Under the pieces are notes generated by a model that was not told the DNA's origin, did no database searches, and worked only from the letters and a program-made list of their open reading frames with translations. A program made the translations under genes and the position numbers. A DNA stretch of 64,000 nt from 2-02-FULL-55-14 sp964581115. GTDB lineage: Bacteria; Bacteroidota; Ignavibacteria; UBA10030. Of the stretch, positions 40,111 through 48,681 are shown piece by piece (position 1 is the first letter of the stretch; each line of letters opens with the position of its first letter). The stretch lies in assembly GCA_964581115.1 (NCBI GenBank), contig CAZOMY010000008.1:25143-89142 (forward strand). Reading direction: 5' to 3'.

Positions 40111-42135
40111 TCAGTGTTTGATGTCTGCGGGAACTTTCTCCCCAGCCCTGATCTCCACCGGCAAAGAATTGCCTTCGGGAGGGATCGGACAATTGTAGTG
40201 CCCTGAGAACGCACACGCCGGATTGTACGCCCGGTTGAAATCGAGGAGGAACCGTCCGTTCGGCAACGGCTCCGCTTCGACGTATCGGCCCATTCCATAG
40301 GTTTCACGTCCGCTCGTACGGTCGCGGAACAAAACACTGTAGGACTCCTCACCGACGCTGGGTTCCAAAAGCCGCAAGGCCTCCAATCGGCAGGCCGTAC
40401 CTCCGACGCTGAACTCGAACCATCCCACTCGCACCGCGTTTCGCAGATTCCCGCGCGTGGATTGGATAACAACCGTGTCGAGCTGAGGGTTCGGCGTGAG
40501 CGGCAATTCGTACCGATAGGCAAGGTCCACGGGGAAATAGCGGAGCCCTGTGTACTCGGCAAATCGGGGGCTCTTTGTATCGAACACGATCAACGCCGGA
40601 AAGCGTTGATGCGAGAGACGGATCGAAAATCGTCCGATCGTGATGGCCGAGGGCGGCAGGACCGCACGCCGCTGCGCCCCCGGACCGAACGTCGCGCCCT
40701 CCGCGAGCGATTCCACCAGGAACGAATCGGCCACGACGGTCACGCGCACGTGTCGCTCTTCGAACGCGGGGTCGTCGACCTGAACATCATTCGCCTCGCT
40801 GCGACCGATGGTGAGCGACGAGCGATCGCCGAAGTCGATGCGCTTCACGGCGGCCAGGTATGAGGACGGACTTGACCGCAACCATTGTTCCGTCTGCTTC
40901 CGGTCGGCCTCGATCGCGCGGATGACGGAATCGGCCGGGACCGGCTGCAGCAGCGAGGCCGCCCATTCGCGGTCCGACTTCGACGGCGCCGACAGCCGTT
41001 GCTTATGGCGTTCCTTCCACTTCACGTATCGCTCGATGGCGTCAGCCGGATCGTAGACGTACCATCCGTAGCCAGTTCGGCGTTCGCGGTCCACTTCGGC
41101 AAGCGAATACACCGGATGTCCGTCGCGATTGCAGAAGAGGGGGGTGTTCGTACGGAGTTCGTAGAAACGTGCCCAGATCGTCGGCGCATCAGGGTCCTGG
41201 ACCACCACCTTGTCCGTGGAGGTGGTATGATACTGGTAGTCAGCCTTCTGGGCCTTGACGGTCTCGACCCTTATCCCTTCGAGTCCTGAGCGACGGAACC
41301 ACTCGACGGCAGCCTCAATGGCGCGAATGACCTCCGCCGAGGGATGCTGGAGGCTCATCAGAAACTCGACGATCTGAGCGCTCTCGAGGCTTGCGACGGC
41401 GGCCGGTTCGAACGTGCGGGCCCATTGCGGCGCCAACGTTACGTCGTCGTGCTGCTGGCACCAGCCGGTCGGCACGCCGTCCTGTACGATCTGCGTTTGA
41501 AGGATGCACGAGAGTCCCCGCTGGAATGCCGCCGCGACACGCTCCCGCCGGGCGGCGTCAACGAACGCGTACTGAGGTCGGCTGGTTGCAATGTTCCGAA
41601 GGACCTTCATCACGCCGATCATGGCGCCGTCGTTGTACGTGATGAAACGTCGATAGCCGGAAGTGTCGGGCCAGTACTGCGGCCATCCTCCGTTCGGATA
41701 CTGAGCAGCGAGCAGATAGTCGATGCCACGCTCGCAGGCCTGCCGATAGCGCTCGTCGTTCGTCCGCGTAAACGCCTCGGCCAGATACTCAATGTGGGTG
41801 TGTGTTGCGCCGTTGTCAATGGTGCTCGTCCGGTCATCGCGGCCGTTCACCAACGCTTGTCGCTGGGCTGGCGTCAATTCGGCCTGCATGTCGTAGTTCT
41901 TCGGCCAACCGCCGTTGGGATTCTGGTAGAGCAGGATGTTGTCGGCAATGGCGCGGATGTCGCCGTCGGAGACGCGCTGCTGGTCGGGGAGAGGGTCGAT
42001 GAGCCGCTTCTCATCATGCACGTCGTACCAATGATGGCGGCTGTCTTCGAACGGTGCAAGGTCGATGGTCGCCGCCGAGGAACAGCCGAGCAGCGATGAA
42101 ACGGCAAGAATATGGAGGAGGGAAGCATTCATCAT
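40111..42135 (-). CDS. Lipoprotein fusion: PL10 pectate lyase plus DUF1684 domain
   Basis: 674 residues. The signal peptide ends in a lipobox (AVSSLLGC, Cys18). Residues 30-380 match PL10 pectate lyase: DNILLYQNPNGGWPKNYD, TIDNGATHTHIEYLAE, YPNGGWPQYWPD, ITYNDGAMIGVM, and WCQQHDDVTLAPQWARTFEPA with catalytic-site residues. Residues 385-665 match DUF1684: RIDFGDRSSLTIGRSEANDV, FAEYTGLRYFPVDLAYR, VLFRDRTSGRETYGMGRYVE, LDFNRAYNPACAFSGHYNCP. DUF1684 proteins are normally stand-alone. The fusion suggests pectate cleavage coupled to a second, unknown step. The gene overlaps the cupin stop by 4 bp and belongs to the pectin cluster. Confidence 0.92.
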   Translation of the reverse strand: MMNASLLHILAVSSLLGCSSAATIDLAPFEDSRHHWYDVHDEKRLIDPLPDQQRVSDGDIRAIADNILLYQNPNGGWPKNYDMQAELTPAQRQALVNGRDDRTSTIDNGATHTHIEYLAEAFTRTNDERYRQACERGIDYLLAAQYPNGGWPQYWPDTSGYRRFITYNDGAMIGVMKVLRNIATSRPQYAFVDAARRERVAAAFQRGLSCILQTQIVQDGVPTGWCQQHDDVTLAPQWARTFEPAAVASLESAQIVEFLMSLQHPSAEVIRAIEAAVEWFRRSGLEGIRVETVKAQKADYQYHTTSTDKVVVQDPDAPTIWARFYELRTNTPLFCNRDGHPVYSLAEVDRERRTGYGWYVYDPADAIERYVKWKERHKQRLSAPSKSDREWAASLLQPVPADSVIRAIEADRKQTEQWLRSSPSSYLAAVKRIDFGDRSSLTIGRSEANDVQVDDPAFEERHVRVTVVADSFLVESLAEGATFGPGAQRRAVLPPSAITIGRFSIRLSHQRFPALIVFDTKSPRFAEYTGLRYFPVDLAYRYELPLTPNPQLDTVVIQSTRGNLRNAVRVGWFEFSVGGTACRLEALRLLEPSVGEESYSVLFRDRTSGRETYGMGRYVEAEPLPNGRFLLDFNRAYNPACAFSGHYNCPIPPEGNSLPVEIRAGEKVPADIKH

Positions 42136-42545
42136 CGTTCGTACTTCTTGATCACGAGGTACTTCAGCTCCACGGTTCCCGCATTCCGAATCCCGTGTTC
42201 CGAATTCGGCGGGCAGTACAGGCTCGTCATCGGCCCGACGTCGCGGCGTTCGCCGTTCATGACGAACTCGGCGCGGCCCGCAAGCACGAAGAAGAACTCA
42301 TCCTCAGCATGCGAGTGGGGCGAATGCGTGGCGTTCCCCGGGGCCACAACACTGAGCTTGATCGTACGGCCGTCGAGATAGTTCTTGTCGGCGAACCAAT
42401 ACTGATACCCGGCCTTCGTCGGCTCGACCTTCGCGGCGTTGAACGTGTTGATGCAGGTATCGATGGGAGCACGAGCCGACTGCGCACCCACATGCGCTGA
42501 GGCGACCAGTATGGCGAAGCTGCACAAGATGATCTGTCGTGACAT
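42132..42545 (-). CDS. Secreted cupin-domain protein
   Basis: 137 residues from the ATG at 42545, preceded by GGAG 7 nt upstream; an ATG at 42557 has no such signal. The signal peptide is LCSFAILVASAHVGAQ. The cupin has its two motifs: HSPHSHAEDEFFFVLAGRAEF (metal histidines and Glu) and PPNSEHGIRNAG (second His). Its end overlaps the pectate lyase gene by 4 bp, so translation is coupled. Small periplasmic cupins in pectin clusters often handle uronate products such as 5-keto-4-deoxyuronate or 4,5-unsaturated uronates (KdgF type). The function here is inferred from context only. Confidence 0.85.
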   Translation of the reverse strand: MSRQIILCSFAILVASAHVGAQSARAPIDTCINTFNAAKVEPTKAGYQYWFADKNYLDGRTIKLSVVAPGNATHSPHSHAEDEFFFVLAGRAEFVMNGERRDVGPMTSLYCPPNSEHGIRNAGTVELKYLVIKKYER

Positions 42546-42591
42546 CGGACGCTCCATGAAAGTCACAACGTACTCATTGATCATCCGAATG

Positions 42592-44214
42592 TCATCTCGG
42601 AGCGATAAGAAATCGATCAATGAGAGCACGACCGCGCAGGGTCGTCGAGGTGGGTGCTTGAGCGGTGAGGCCGACCTTCGCACCGATCCACCTTCCGCGG
42701 GAGATGGTGAACGACCGGTCGATCAGCGTCCATGAAGTTGAAACCGTGCGATAACTAAAGTTGATGACTCCACCGTAAACGACATCGGCTCGCAGTTCGA
42801 TCGATGTCTCAGTGTGACCACCGTGTCGGAACAATTCCTCGATCCCACCCTTGTCGGCCTGGCGACATCCGACCGTTCCGATCGTTACGCCATGCTCCGT
42901 GCGTTCTGCGCTGACGGCCGCGTAGTCCATCCCCATCACCACCAAAGCAATCCGCTCGCCGGGCCGGAGATGTGTGACATCTACGATGGCGGTTGCGGTG
43001 AAAGCGCTTGCCGAGAACTTCTGCAGCAACAGATGCGGCGTCTTCCAGAGGTTGAACCCGCCTCCGTCGATCGGTTGCGCGCTGAGCTCCAGCCTTCCCT
43101 GGTGCACCTTTGCCCAGGACGGATCGGGATTGGCGTGCCACTGCCACTGCAGGCCGATCGACGGGCCTGAGAAGTCGTCGGAAGTCGGGATCGGTCCGCA
43201 CGGCCCCTCATGCCCAGACGGTGCGACGTGTCGCATCACTGGCTCTCCCGTACCGTCGCCGTCCGGGTCGTCGCCAATGACGGGCCAGTCATCCACCCAT
43301 CGCATCGGTTGAAGATGCACGACGCGGCCCAGCGTACCGCGATCCTGAAAATGGAGGAACCACGATGTGCCGTCAGGCATCTCCACCCACGCTCCCTGAT
43401 GCGGACCGTTCACGGGCGACGCGCCCTGCTGCATGACGACGCGGTCTTCGTATGGACCGAAGACATTGCGAGAACGAAGCACCGTCTGCCACCCCGTTGC
43501 CACGCCGCCGGCCGGTGCGAAGATGTAGTACCAGCCGTTCCGTTTGTAGAACTTCGGTCCCTCGATCGTCGGGTGCTTCTCGCCGCCGTGGAACACGTTG
43601 ACGCTGTCGTCGAGGATATGCGTTCCATCGGGCGTCATGCGCCGTACCGTCAGCACGGCGTTGAATCCGGCGCGGCTCTTGGCCCAGGCGTGAACGAGGT
43701 AGGCGTTCCCGTCGTCGTCCCACAACGGGCACGGATCGATCCAACCTTTCGCAGAGCGAACAATGATCGGCTCGTCCCACGGACCCTCTGCCTTCATGCT
43801 GCGGACAAGCACGATGCCGACGTCCGGGTCGCCGTAAAAGATGTGGAGGCGTCCATCACGCATCCTGAGAGATGGTGCCCACACGCCCTCGCCATGTCTC
43901 ACGGTTCGATACCGTTCGACAGGAGGAATGGCACTCAACGCATGTCCGACGAGCGACCAGTTGACGAGGTCGGTGGACGAGAGGATGGGAAGTCCGGGAA
44001 CGCAGTTGAAGCTGGAGGAGGTGAGATAGAATCGGTCGCCGATCCGGATGGCGTCAGGGTCGGAGCAGTCGGCGAGGATGACGGGATTGGTGTAGTTCTG
44101 TCCGTTGGCCTGCGCCGCAGCCCGGAAGGGAATCGTGGCGAGCAAGAGGCAAAGCGCGATCGTCATACCGCTATCGATCGCATGCTTGAGCACTTGAACG
44201 AGCGTTGGCCACAT
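42592..44214 (-). CDS. Glycoside hydrolase family 43 protein (beta-xylosidase/arabinofuranosidase type)
   Basis: 540 residues; the first ATG is at 44214, and a second at 44166 is possible. A signal peptide ends near RAAAQ. The five-bladed GH43 domain shows the catalytic acids: Asp52 in the SDPDAI motif, Asp160 in WIDPCPLWDDDGNAYLV, and Glu218 in IEGPKFYKRNGWYY. A C-terminal concanavalin-like (beta-xylosidase C-terminal type) domain (about 350-540) starts after PTSDDFSGPSIGLQWQW. Such enzymes remove arabinose, xylose or galactose side chains. Next to CE12 and PL10 genes, it is probably involved in rhamnogalacturonan or pectic arabinan breakdown. It is periplasmic or surface exposed. Confidence 0.92.
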   Translation of the reverse strand: MWPTLVQVLKHAIDSGMTIALCLLLATIPFRAAAQANGQNYTNPVILADCSDPDAIRIGDRFYLTSSSFNCVPGLPILSSTDLVNWSLVGHALSAIPPVERYRTVRHGEGVWAPSLRMRDGRLHIFYGDPDVGIVLVRSMKAEGPWDEPIIVRSAKGWIDPCPLWDDDGNAYLVHAWAKSRAGFNAVLTVRRMTPDGTHILDDSVNVFHGGEKHPTIEGPKFYKRNGWYYIFAPAGGVATGWQTVLRSRNVFGPYEDRVVMQQGASPVNGPHQGAWVEMPDGTSWFLHFQDRGTLGRVVHLQPMRWVDDWPVIGDDPDGDGTGEPVMRHVAPSGHEGPCGPIPTSDDFSGPSIGLQWQWHANPDPSWAKVHQGRLELSAQPIDGGGFNLWKTPHLLLQKFSASAFTATAIVDVTHLRPGERIALVVMGMDYAAVSAERTEHGVTIGTVGCRQADKGGIEELFRHGGHTETSIELRADVVYGGVINFSYRTVSTSWTLIDRSFTISRGRWIGAKVGLTAQAPTSTTLRGRALIDRFLIAPR

Positions 44215-44257
44215 ATCAATTCGCGCCCGCCTGACGCCGGTACGGCTGTCAGGTCTT

Positions 44258-44286
44258 TACGCGTTCATTCGCGTCCATTCGCGGTG
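44258..44286. repeat. CGTTCATTCGCGTCCATTCGCGG-word repeat (family I)
   Basis: ACGCGTTCATTCGCGTCCAT and TCGCGG lie 8 bp from the esterase stop codon at 44294. Only one arm is evident. Confidence 0.55.
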
Positions 44287-44293
44287 GTGCTGA

Positions 44294-45016
44294 CTAATGG
44301 AGCAGGCGTTGCGCGAATTCCGGGTGCATCGTCCGCAGCTCGTCAACAAACAACTTCGCCATCCACCGGGCCCCGAAATCCGAAAAGTGTGTGTCGTCGC
44401 GGCGGCCGTCGGGGAGCGACGCGTAGACCCGGGGCGGGATGTGAAGGAAGATCTGCTTGGAACGCGCGGCTCCCAATTCGCGGATCAGCGCTTCCGACGA
44501 ACGATGCATGTCAACGAGGGGGACGGCGAGTGCTCGCGCGACCTCGCGGGTCAACTCCGGGTATTCGCCATGGACGTCGAAGAAAGCTCCCGTACTGTCG
44601 AACCGCCGTCGCATGATCGGCGTGCAGAGGATCGGCTGAGCTCCCGCATTCCGGGCATCTTCGACGAATCGGCGCAGATTGGCCCGGAACTGATCAGGCG
44701 GCGTGTACCGGTCGACCTTCTCCTTGCTCTGGTCATTATGGCCGAACTGAATGACGACGACGTCGCCTGCTTTCAGTCGTGCCCGTACCGTATCCCACCG
44801 ATGCTCCGAAAGAAACGTCCGCGTACTGCGTCCGTTCCGGGCGTGGTTCTCGACGCGGATCTCCGGCCGTAGGAATTCGCCGAGCCGCATCCCCCATCCG
44901 CGCTCCGGATTGTCGACGAGCGGCTTGTCGGCCATCGTCGAATCGCCGATCAGGTAGATCGTGACGGGCGGGGCTGACTGAAGCGAGAGGAGGAGAAGGA
45001 CGACGAGTTGGCGCAT
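44294..45016 (-). CDS. Rhamnogalacturonan acetylesterase (CE12, SGNH hydrolase)
   Basis: 240 residues. A signal peptide (QLVVLLLLSLQSAP) is followed by IYLIGDSTMADK with the nucleophile Ser26. Other SGNH blocks are NHARNGRSTRTF (Gly/Asn), VVIQFGHNDQS (Asn), and DDTHFSDFGARWMA (Asp and His of the triad). This is the usual CE12 arrangement, which removes acetyl groups from rhamnogalacturonan I so that lyases can act. It is the first gene of the minus-strand cluster with GH43, cupin and the PL10 fusion. Its presence is the best evidence that rhamnogalacturonan is the target polymer. Confidence 0.93.
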   Translation of the reverse strand: MRQLVVLLLLSLQSAPPVTIYLIGDSTMADKPLVDNPERGWGMRLGEFLRPEIRVENHARNGRSTRTFLSEHRWDTVRARLKAGDVVVIQFGHNDQSKEKVDRYTPPDQFRANLRRFVEDARNAGAQPILCTPIMRRRFDSTGAFFDVHGEYPELTREVARALAVPLVDMHRSSEALIRELGAARSKQIFLHIPPRVYASLPDGRRDDTHFSDFGARWMAKLFVDELRTMHPEFAQRLLH

Positions 45017-45047
45017 GTTCGTTCGCGCGGGTGGAAAAGTGATTGAG

Positions 45048-45144
45048 CCACAAAGAACACAAAGATCACACAGAGATATTGTGTCGAACTTCCGGTTCCG
45101 AAACTTCTCTCGTGTTCTTTGTGTCCTCTGTGCTCTTTGTGGCC
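45048..45144. repeat. CACAAAG-word inverted repeat (family A), second copy
   Basis: CCACAAAGAACACAAAGATC (45048-) and TTCTTTGTGTCCTCTGTGCT CTTTGTGG (to 45144) are inverted arms with a short spacer. It matches the copy at 3160-3292 in word composition. It lies between the esterase start and the PlsC stop. Confidence 0.85.
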
Positions 45145-45165
45145 AAGGTCATTCTTCCTGGGAGC

Positions 45166-45939
45166 CTACGCCGACGCTGGCTTGACCGTCCCATCCACCT
45201 CCGCCACCGTCACGCCGCGCCACTCAGCCACTTGTTCCATGATCTTCGCACGCACGAGTTCGCGCAACTCTGCGACTCGATCGGTCGTGAAGCCCGACGT
45301 GTCGATGGGGGGGAGCACCTTCAAGAAGATGTCGGACGGCTTGCCGAATTTCCAGGTGTGCTTCGGGATACAGTCGAATGTTCCGTCGAGCGCCACGGGT
45401 AGCACCGGCACTTTCGCGCGAATGGCCAGGTGGAATGCTCCGTCGGCGAACGACCGGACGCGCCCGTCCATCGAGCGCGTGCCTTCCGGGAAGATCATCA
45501 CCGAGCACTTCTGCGCCAGCACCTTCTGCGCTGCGATGAGCGCGGCGACGCCGCTCCGGGCGCTCTTCCTGTCCACCTTGATGTCCGCCGACAGGTGCAT
45601 CATCCATCCGACGAACGGGAGCTTGAATAGCTCCTCCTTGCCCAGCCATTTCATTTCCCACGGCAAATGGCTGACGACAGGAATGTCGGCCAGCGATTGG
45701 TGATTGCTGACGACCACATATGGATGGCGGGGATCTTCGATCGTTTCACCCGAGAGCCGGACCCGCCATGCGGGATTCACGCGAACAAGGGCGCGTCCCA
45801 GCTTGCGGAAGAGATAGCCGGTGTGGTACCGCACCGGATCGTGGTCGAAGAGCCGGCGGATCGCCATCAGCGGCAGCCAGGCGCCGATCAGACTGACGCT
45901 GAGGATCCAGATGCGGATGGAACGAAGCGTGTCTATCAT
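45166..45939 (-). CDS. plsC: 1-acyl-sn-glycerol-3-phosphate acyltransferase (PlsC family)
   Basis: 257 residues from the ATG at 45939, overlapping the EamA gene by 4 bp. An N-terminal membrane segment (WILSVSLIGAWLPLMAI) anchors it. Conserved acyltransferase motifs are VVSNHQSLADIPV (motif I, HxxxxD), LFKLPFVGWMMHLSADIKVDR (II), SVMIFPEGTRSMDGRV (III, FPEGTR), and VPVLPVALDGTF (IV). It makes phosphatidic acid from lysophosphatidic acid at the inner membrane. Together with the PlsY-like gene at 13865 it would form the phospholipid entry pathway. It is coupled to the EamA gene in a single transcript. Confidence 0.95.
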   Translation of the reverse strand: MIDTLRSIRIWILSVSLIGAWLPLMAIRRLFDHDPVRYHTGYLFRKLGRALVRVNPAWRVRLSGETIEDPRHPYVVVSNHQSLADIPVVSHLPWEMKWLGKEELFKLPFVGWMMHLSADIKVDRKSARSGVAALIAAQKVLAQKCSVMIFPEGTRSMDGRVRSFADGAFHLAIRAKVPVLPVALDGTFDCIPKHTWKFGKPSDIFLKVLPPIDTSGFTTDRVAELRELVRAKIMEQVAEWRGVTVAEVDGTVKPASA

Positions 45940-46391
45940 GATCGGGTCGGCGAATGACTGAGCTGGACAAGGACAATGCCGGTGATGATCGCCACTAGGC
46001 CAAGCACGAGCCGTAGGTCGAGATGCTGATCGCCCTTGATCAGGCCTACGAGCGTACCGGTGAGCGGCGAAAAAGCGAATGCGAGCGCCAATGTGACACC
46101 GAGGTTCTCCGAGAGACTGAGCGAAGAATAGAAACTCCACATACCCAGACTTCCAGCGATGACGCCGCCGCCGATGATGATCATCAGCCAGGCTTTTGTG
46201 TCGGCTGGATTCACGATCGACCTCCACGCTGGAAGCGAAAGGAGACCCAGGACAACGAGGGCAACGAGCGTGCGGAGCGTGATTCCGGCAATGGGGGGGA
46301 TGCCCATGGCTCGAAGGCCTGCCTTCTCGAAATAGCCGCCCAACCCCCAGGCCACGCCGGCCAGGATCGCAAAGAGAACGTAGGGTTTCAT
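45936..46391 (-). CDS. Half-size EamA/DMT-family transporter
   Basis: 151 residues from the ATG at 46391. A single EamA domain with five hydrophobic helices (VLFAILAGVAWGLGGYFEK, LRTLVALVVLGLLSLPAW, MIIIGGGVIAGSLGMWSFY, LGVTLALAFAFSPLTGTLVGLI, GLVAIITGIVLVQLSH). Full DMT transporters have two such domains, so this protein would act as a dimer or is an ancestral half-unit. The transported solute is unknown. The stop overlaps the PlsC start by 4 bp; a role in lipid precursor supply is possible but speculative. Confidence 0.85.
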   Translation of the reverse strand: MKPYVLFAILAGVAWGLGGYFEKAGLRAMGIPPIAGITLRTLVALVVLGLLSLPAWRSIVNPADTKAWLMIIIGGGVIAGSLGMWSFYSSLSLSENLGVTLALAFAFSPLTGTLVGLIKGDQHLDLRLVLGLVAIITGIVLVQLSHSPTRS

Positions 46392-46540
46392 TGGATTGCT
46401 CAATGATGTCCTGTTTCAATAACGTACACAAGAAATCGCTCATTCGGGAGCCCAATTCCGAAGGAGCGGTTCTCTGCGTGCTTTTCGTTGTCAGCGTAAC
46501 AAACTGTTCGTACCTTCTATGGAGGCACACAGCAACCTTC

Positions 46541-46630
46541 AGAATCCGCCTGCGAAAGAGATCAAGAGCGTTGCGCGTTTCGGAATGACATGGACGCGAG
46601 TCTTTCAACGTCATTCCGGACGCACCGTTC
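46541..46630. repeat. TTCGGAATGACA / GTCATTCCGGA inverted repeat (family G)
   Basis: GCGTTTCGGAATGACATGG and CAACGTCATTCCGGACG occur in inverted positions within the 342-bp gap before the prenyltransferase gene. AGAATCCGCCTGCGAAAGAG completes the word set. The remainder of the gap (46392-46540, 46631-46733) shows no gene. Confidence 0.7.
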
Positions 46631-46733
46631 CCCATTTGACCTTCAACGAGAGGTTCGATCCGGGAGCTCCTTATACACCGGGGATTCGCGGTGTCGAACC
46701 CGGGGCTTCCGGAGTAGAGGGTTATCCATCGTC

Positions 46734-47627
46734 ATGACGGAAAACGATATTCAAACCACGAGCGTCTCTGACCGCGAACGTGCCATCCGATCGATCAAGG
46801 TCCTTCTGTTCAGCGCCTCGATCGTCCCATCGGCCGTCGGCGGAGCCATTGCTGCGTCCACCGGCGTCTTCGAGTGGACACCGTTTCTGCTGGCCGCCGT
46901 CGGCCTGTTCATCGGCCAGGCCGGAGGGGACTATCTCTACTATTACATGACTCACTTTCACACCGACGCGCGTGATGCGCATACCAAGATCTTCGCCGGC
47001 TGGCGCCCTCTGTTCACGGGCACGCTCTTCAAGCCCGAGCAGACCGTTTGGGCGGGCGCACTCTGCCTGCTGATCGACCTCGCGATCGCGATCTACTTCT
47101 TCCTGCTGCTTGGCACGGCCATTCTGTGGTTCGCTCTCGCCGGAGGGCTCATCGCGATCTTCTTCACACCGCTTATGTTGCGTGGACTCAAGGAGCCGGT
47201 CATCTTTGTCACCTTCGGACCGCTCTGCGTGGCGGGCATCGTTTTCGCCCTGACGGGGCAAGTGAGCGAAGCGGCCCTGGTGGCGTCGTTACCGGTCGGG
47301 TTCTTCGTCACGGTCGTTGCGTACCTGAAGAGTGCGCGGTTTGATGTGGTCGATAGCGGGGGAGAGCAGGTCGTGCTGAAGCTGTCAAGGACGGTCATTC
47401 TTGTCCTTCTCTCGCTCGGCTACGTGTCGCTCGTTGCGGGTGTGGCGCTGTCCTACCTCCCGATGTGGTCGCTCGTCGGGCTCCTGTCGTTGCCGCTGGC
47501 GTGGAGCGTGGCGACGATCGTCCGTCAGTCGAGCAGTAAGGTCTCAGAGTATCTCTGGGCCACCGTGCGGTCCATCGTCATCCTGGTCGTCGTGGGAGCG
47601 GGATTGGCGGCGGGATTCCTGGCGTGA
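46734..47627 (+). CDS. UbiA-family-like prenyltransferase, divergent paralog
   Basis: 297 residues from the ATG at 46734, with about eight membrane helices. The first helix pair (KVLLFSASIVPSAVGGAIAA) and general layout match the UbiA/MenA family. The first aspartate motif appears as QAGGDYLYYYMTHFHTDARD, retaining only part of NDxxDxxxD. The second region reads AYLKSARFDVVDSGGEQVVLKLSR and lacks the usual NDxxDxxxD arrangement. Gene 47769 downstream, of similar length, has intact motifs. It may therefore be an inactive or altered partner that forms a heteromer or changes substrate choice. This interpretation is inferred. Confidence 0.72.
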   Translation: MTENDIQTTSVSDRERAIRSIKVLLFSASIVPSAVGGAIAASTGVFEWTPFLLAAVGLFIGQAGGDYLYYYMTHFHTDARDAHTKIFAGWRPLFTGTLFKPEQTVWAGALCLLIDLAIAIYFFLLLGTAILWFALAGGLIAIFFTPLMLRGLKEPVIFVTFGPLCVAGIVFALTGQVSEAALVASLPVGFFVTVVAYLKSARFDVVDSGGEQVVLKLSRTVILVLLSLGYVSLVAGVALSYLPMWSLVGLLSLPLAWSVATIVRQSSSKVSEYLWATVRSIVILVVVGAGLAAGFLA

Positions 47628-47712
47628 GCGAAGAAGAACTCTCAAAGGAGTGAGGTGTGAGGAGAGGAGTATTGGAGGTTTCTAGAAGGGCCCCTCACAC
47701 AACCGCTTTCCG

Positions 47713-47757
47713 ATTGACCATTCCATATTCACCTTTCACCATTTACTTTTCACCCTC
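47713..47757. repeat. CATTTACTTTTCACC-word repeat (family E-like)
   Basis: TTGACCATTCCATATTCACC and TTTCACCATTTACTTTTCACC lie just before the UbiA gene, preceded by GAGGTGTGAGGAGAGG words (family F) at 47651-47667. Confidence 0.6.
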
Positions 47758-47768
47758 CGGGTTCTTCA

Positions 47769-48674
47769 ATGTCATTCAAAGAAACTCTGACCATTTGGTT
47801 CAAAGCCGCTCGCGCGCCGTTCCTCGTCGTGAGCTTCATTCCGTCGGTCCTCGGCGGACTCATCGCGTGGTACCATGGGAGCTTCAACGCACTCCTGTTC
47901 GGGCTCGTCACGCTGGGCGTCGTAATGGCGCATTCCGCGGCGGACTTCATCGACGATTACTTCGATTTCAAGAAGGGAAACCTGGGGAACAAGGAGAAGC
48001 AGTTCCACGATAGTCCCCTCATCGACGGAAAGGTCACGCCCGGCCAGGTGATGTTCGCCGCCTTGATCTGCCTGGCTGTTGCCGTAGCGACGGGGGTCTA
48101 TGCCTTCCTGGCCGTCGGCATGCCCGTCATCTACATGATGGCCGCGGGGGCCTTCATCGTCTTCTTCTACACCTCACCGCCGTTCATGCTCAACTACCGC
48201 GGCCTGGGTGAGACGGCGCTCTTCTTTGCGTTCGGACCGATGATCACGTTCGGCGTGTACTACGTGTTGGTCCGCGATTTCCACTGGGAGCCTGTGCTCC
48301 TCGGTGTTCCGCTCGGCATCTTCACAATGAACATCGGCGTCGTCAGCAACACGTTTGACCATAACGACGATGAAAAGTCGGGCAAGCGCACGCTCGCCCT
48401 TCGGCTCGGTCAGGCGAACGCTGTGAAGTTCCTTTCCGTCGTATCGGTGGTCGCGTACATGGTCCTCATCGCGTCCGTGGTCGCGGATCAGGCCACGCCG
48501 TGGTCGCTCCTGGCTCTCCTCGCCGCCCCGCTGGCCATCGAAACGGTCCGCAAGACCTCGCTGTTCGCCGATACGTCGAACTACACCCTTGCGATGACGA
48601 AAGCCATCGCATTGTCGTCCGTGACCGGCATCCTCCTCAGCGTCGGATACGGTCTCGCCATCTACCTAGATTGA
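47769..48674 (+). CDS. UbiA/MenA-family prenyltransferase
   Basis: 301 residues with about eight or nine helices. The first motif is SAADFIDDYFDFKKGN, an NDxxDxxxD-type site. The second is VVSNTFDHNDDEKSGKRTLALRLG, both aspartate-rich regions being complete. Such enzymes attach a polyprenyl chain to an aromatic head group, for example 1,4-dihydroxy-2-naphthoate in menaquinone synthesis (MenA) or 4-hydroxybenzoate. KSGKRTLA near the second motif is typical of MenA-like proteins. No other menaquinone genes are in the window, so substrate assignment is tentative. Confidence 0.88.
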   Translation: MSFKETLTIWFKAARAPFLVVSFIPSVLGGLIAWYHGSFNALLFGLVTLGVVMAHSAADFIDDYFDFKKGNLGNKEKQFHDSPLIDGKVTPGQVMFAALICLAVAVATGVYAFLAVGMPVIYMMAAGAFIVFFYTSPPFMLNYRGLGETALFFAFGPMITFGVYYVLVRDFHWEPVLLGVPLGIFTMNIGVVSNTFDHNDDEKSGKRTLALRLGQANAVKFLSVVSVVAYMVLIASVVADQATPWSLLALLAAPLAIETVRKTSLFADTSNYTLAMTKAIALSSVTGILLSVGYGLAIYLD

Positions 48675-48681
48675 AGATACT

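Noticed and set aside
43210..44616. 468-residue open frame on the + strand
   Set aside because: Antisense to GH43 and CE12 genes with intact catalytic motifs; its translation is Arg/His-rich and motif-free.
45940..46635. Upstream extension of the PlsC frame (to 46635)
   Set aside because: The extension crosses the EamA gene out of frame and repeat sequence; the ATG at 45939 overlaps EamA by 4 bp and starts the real domain.
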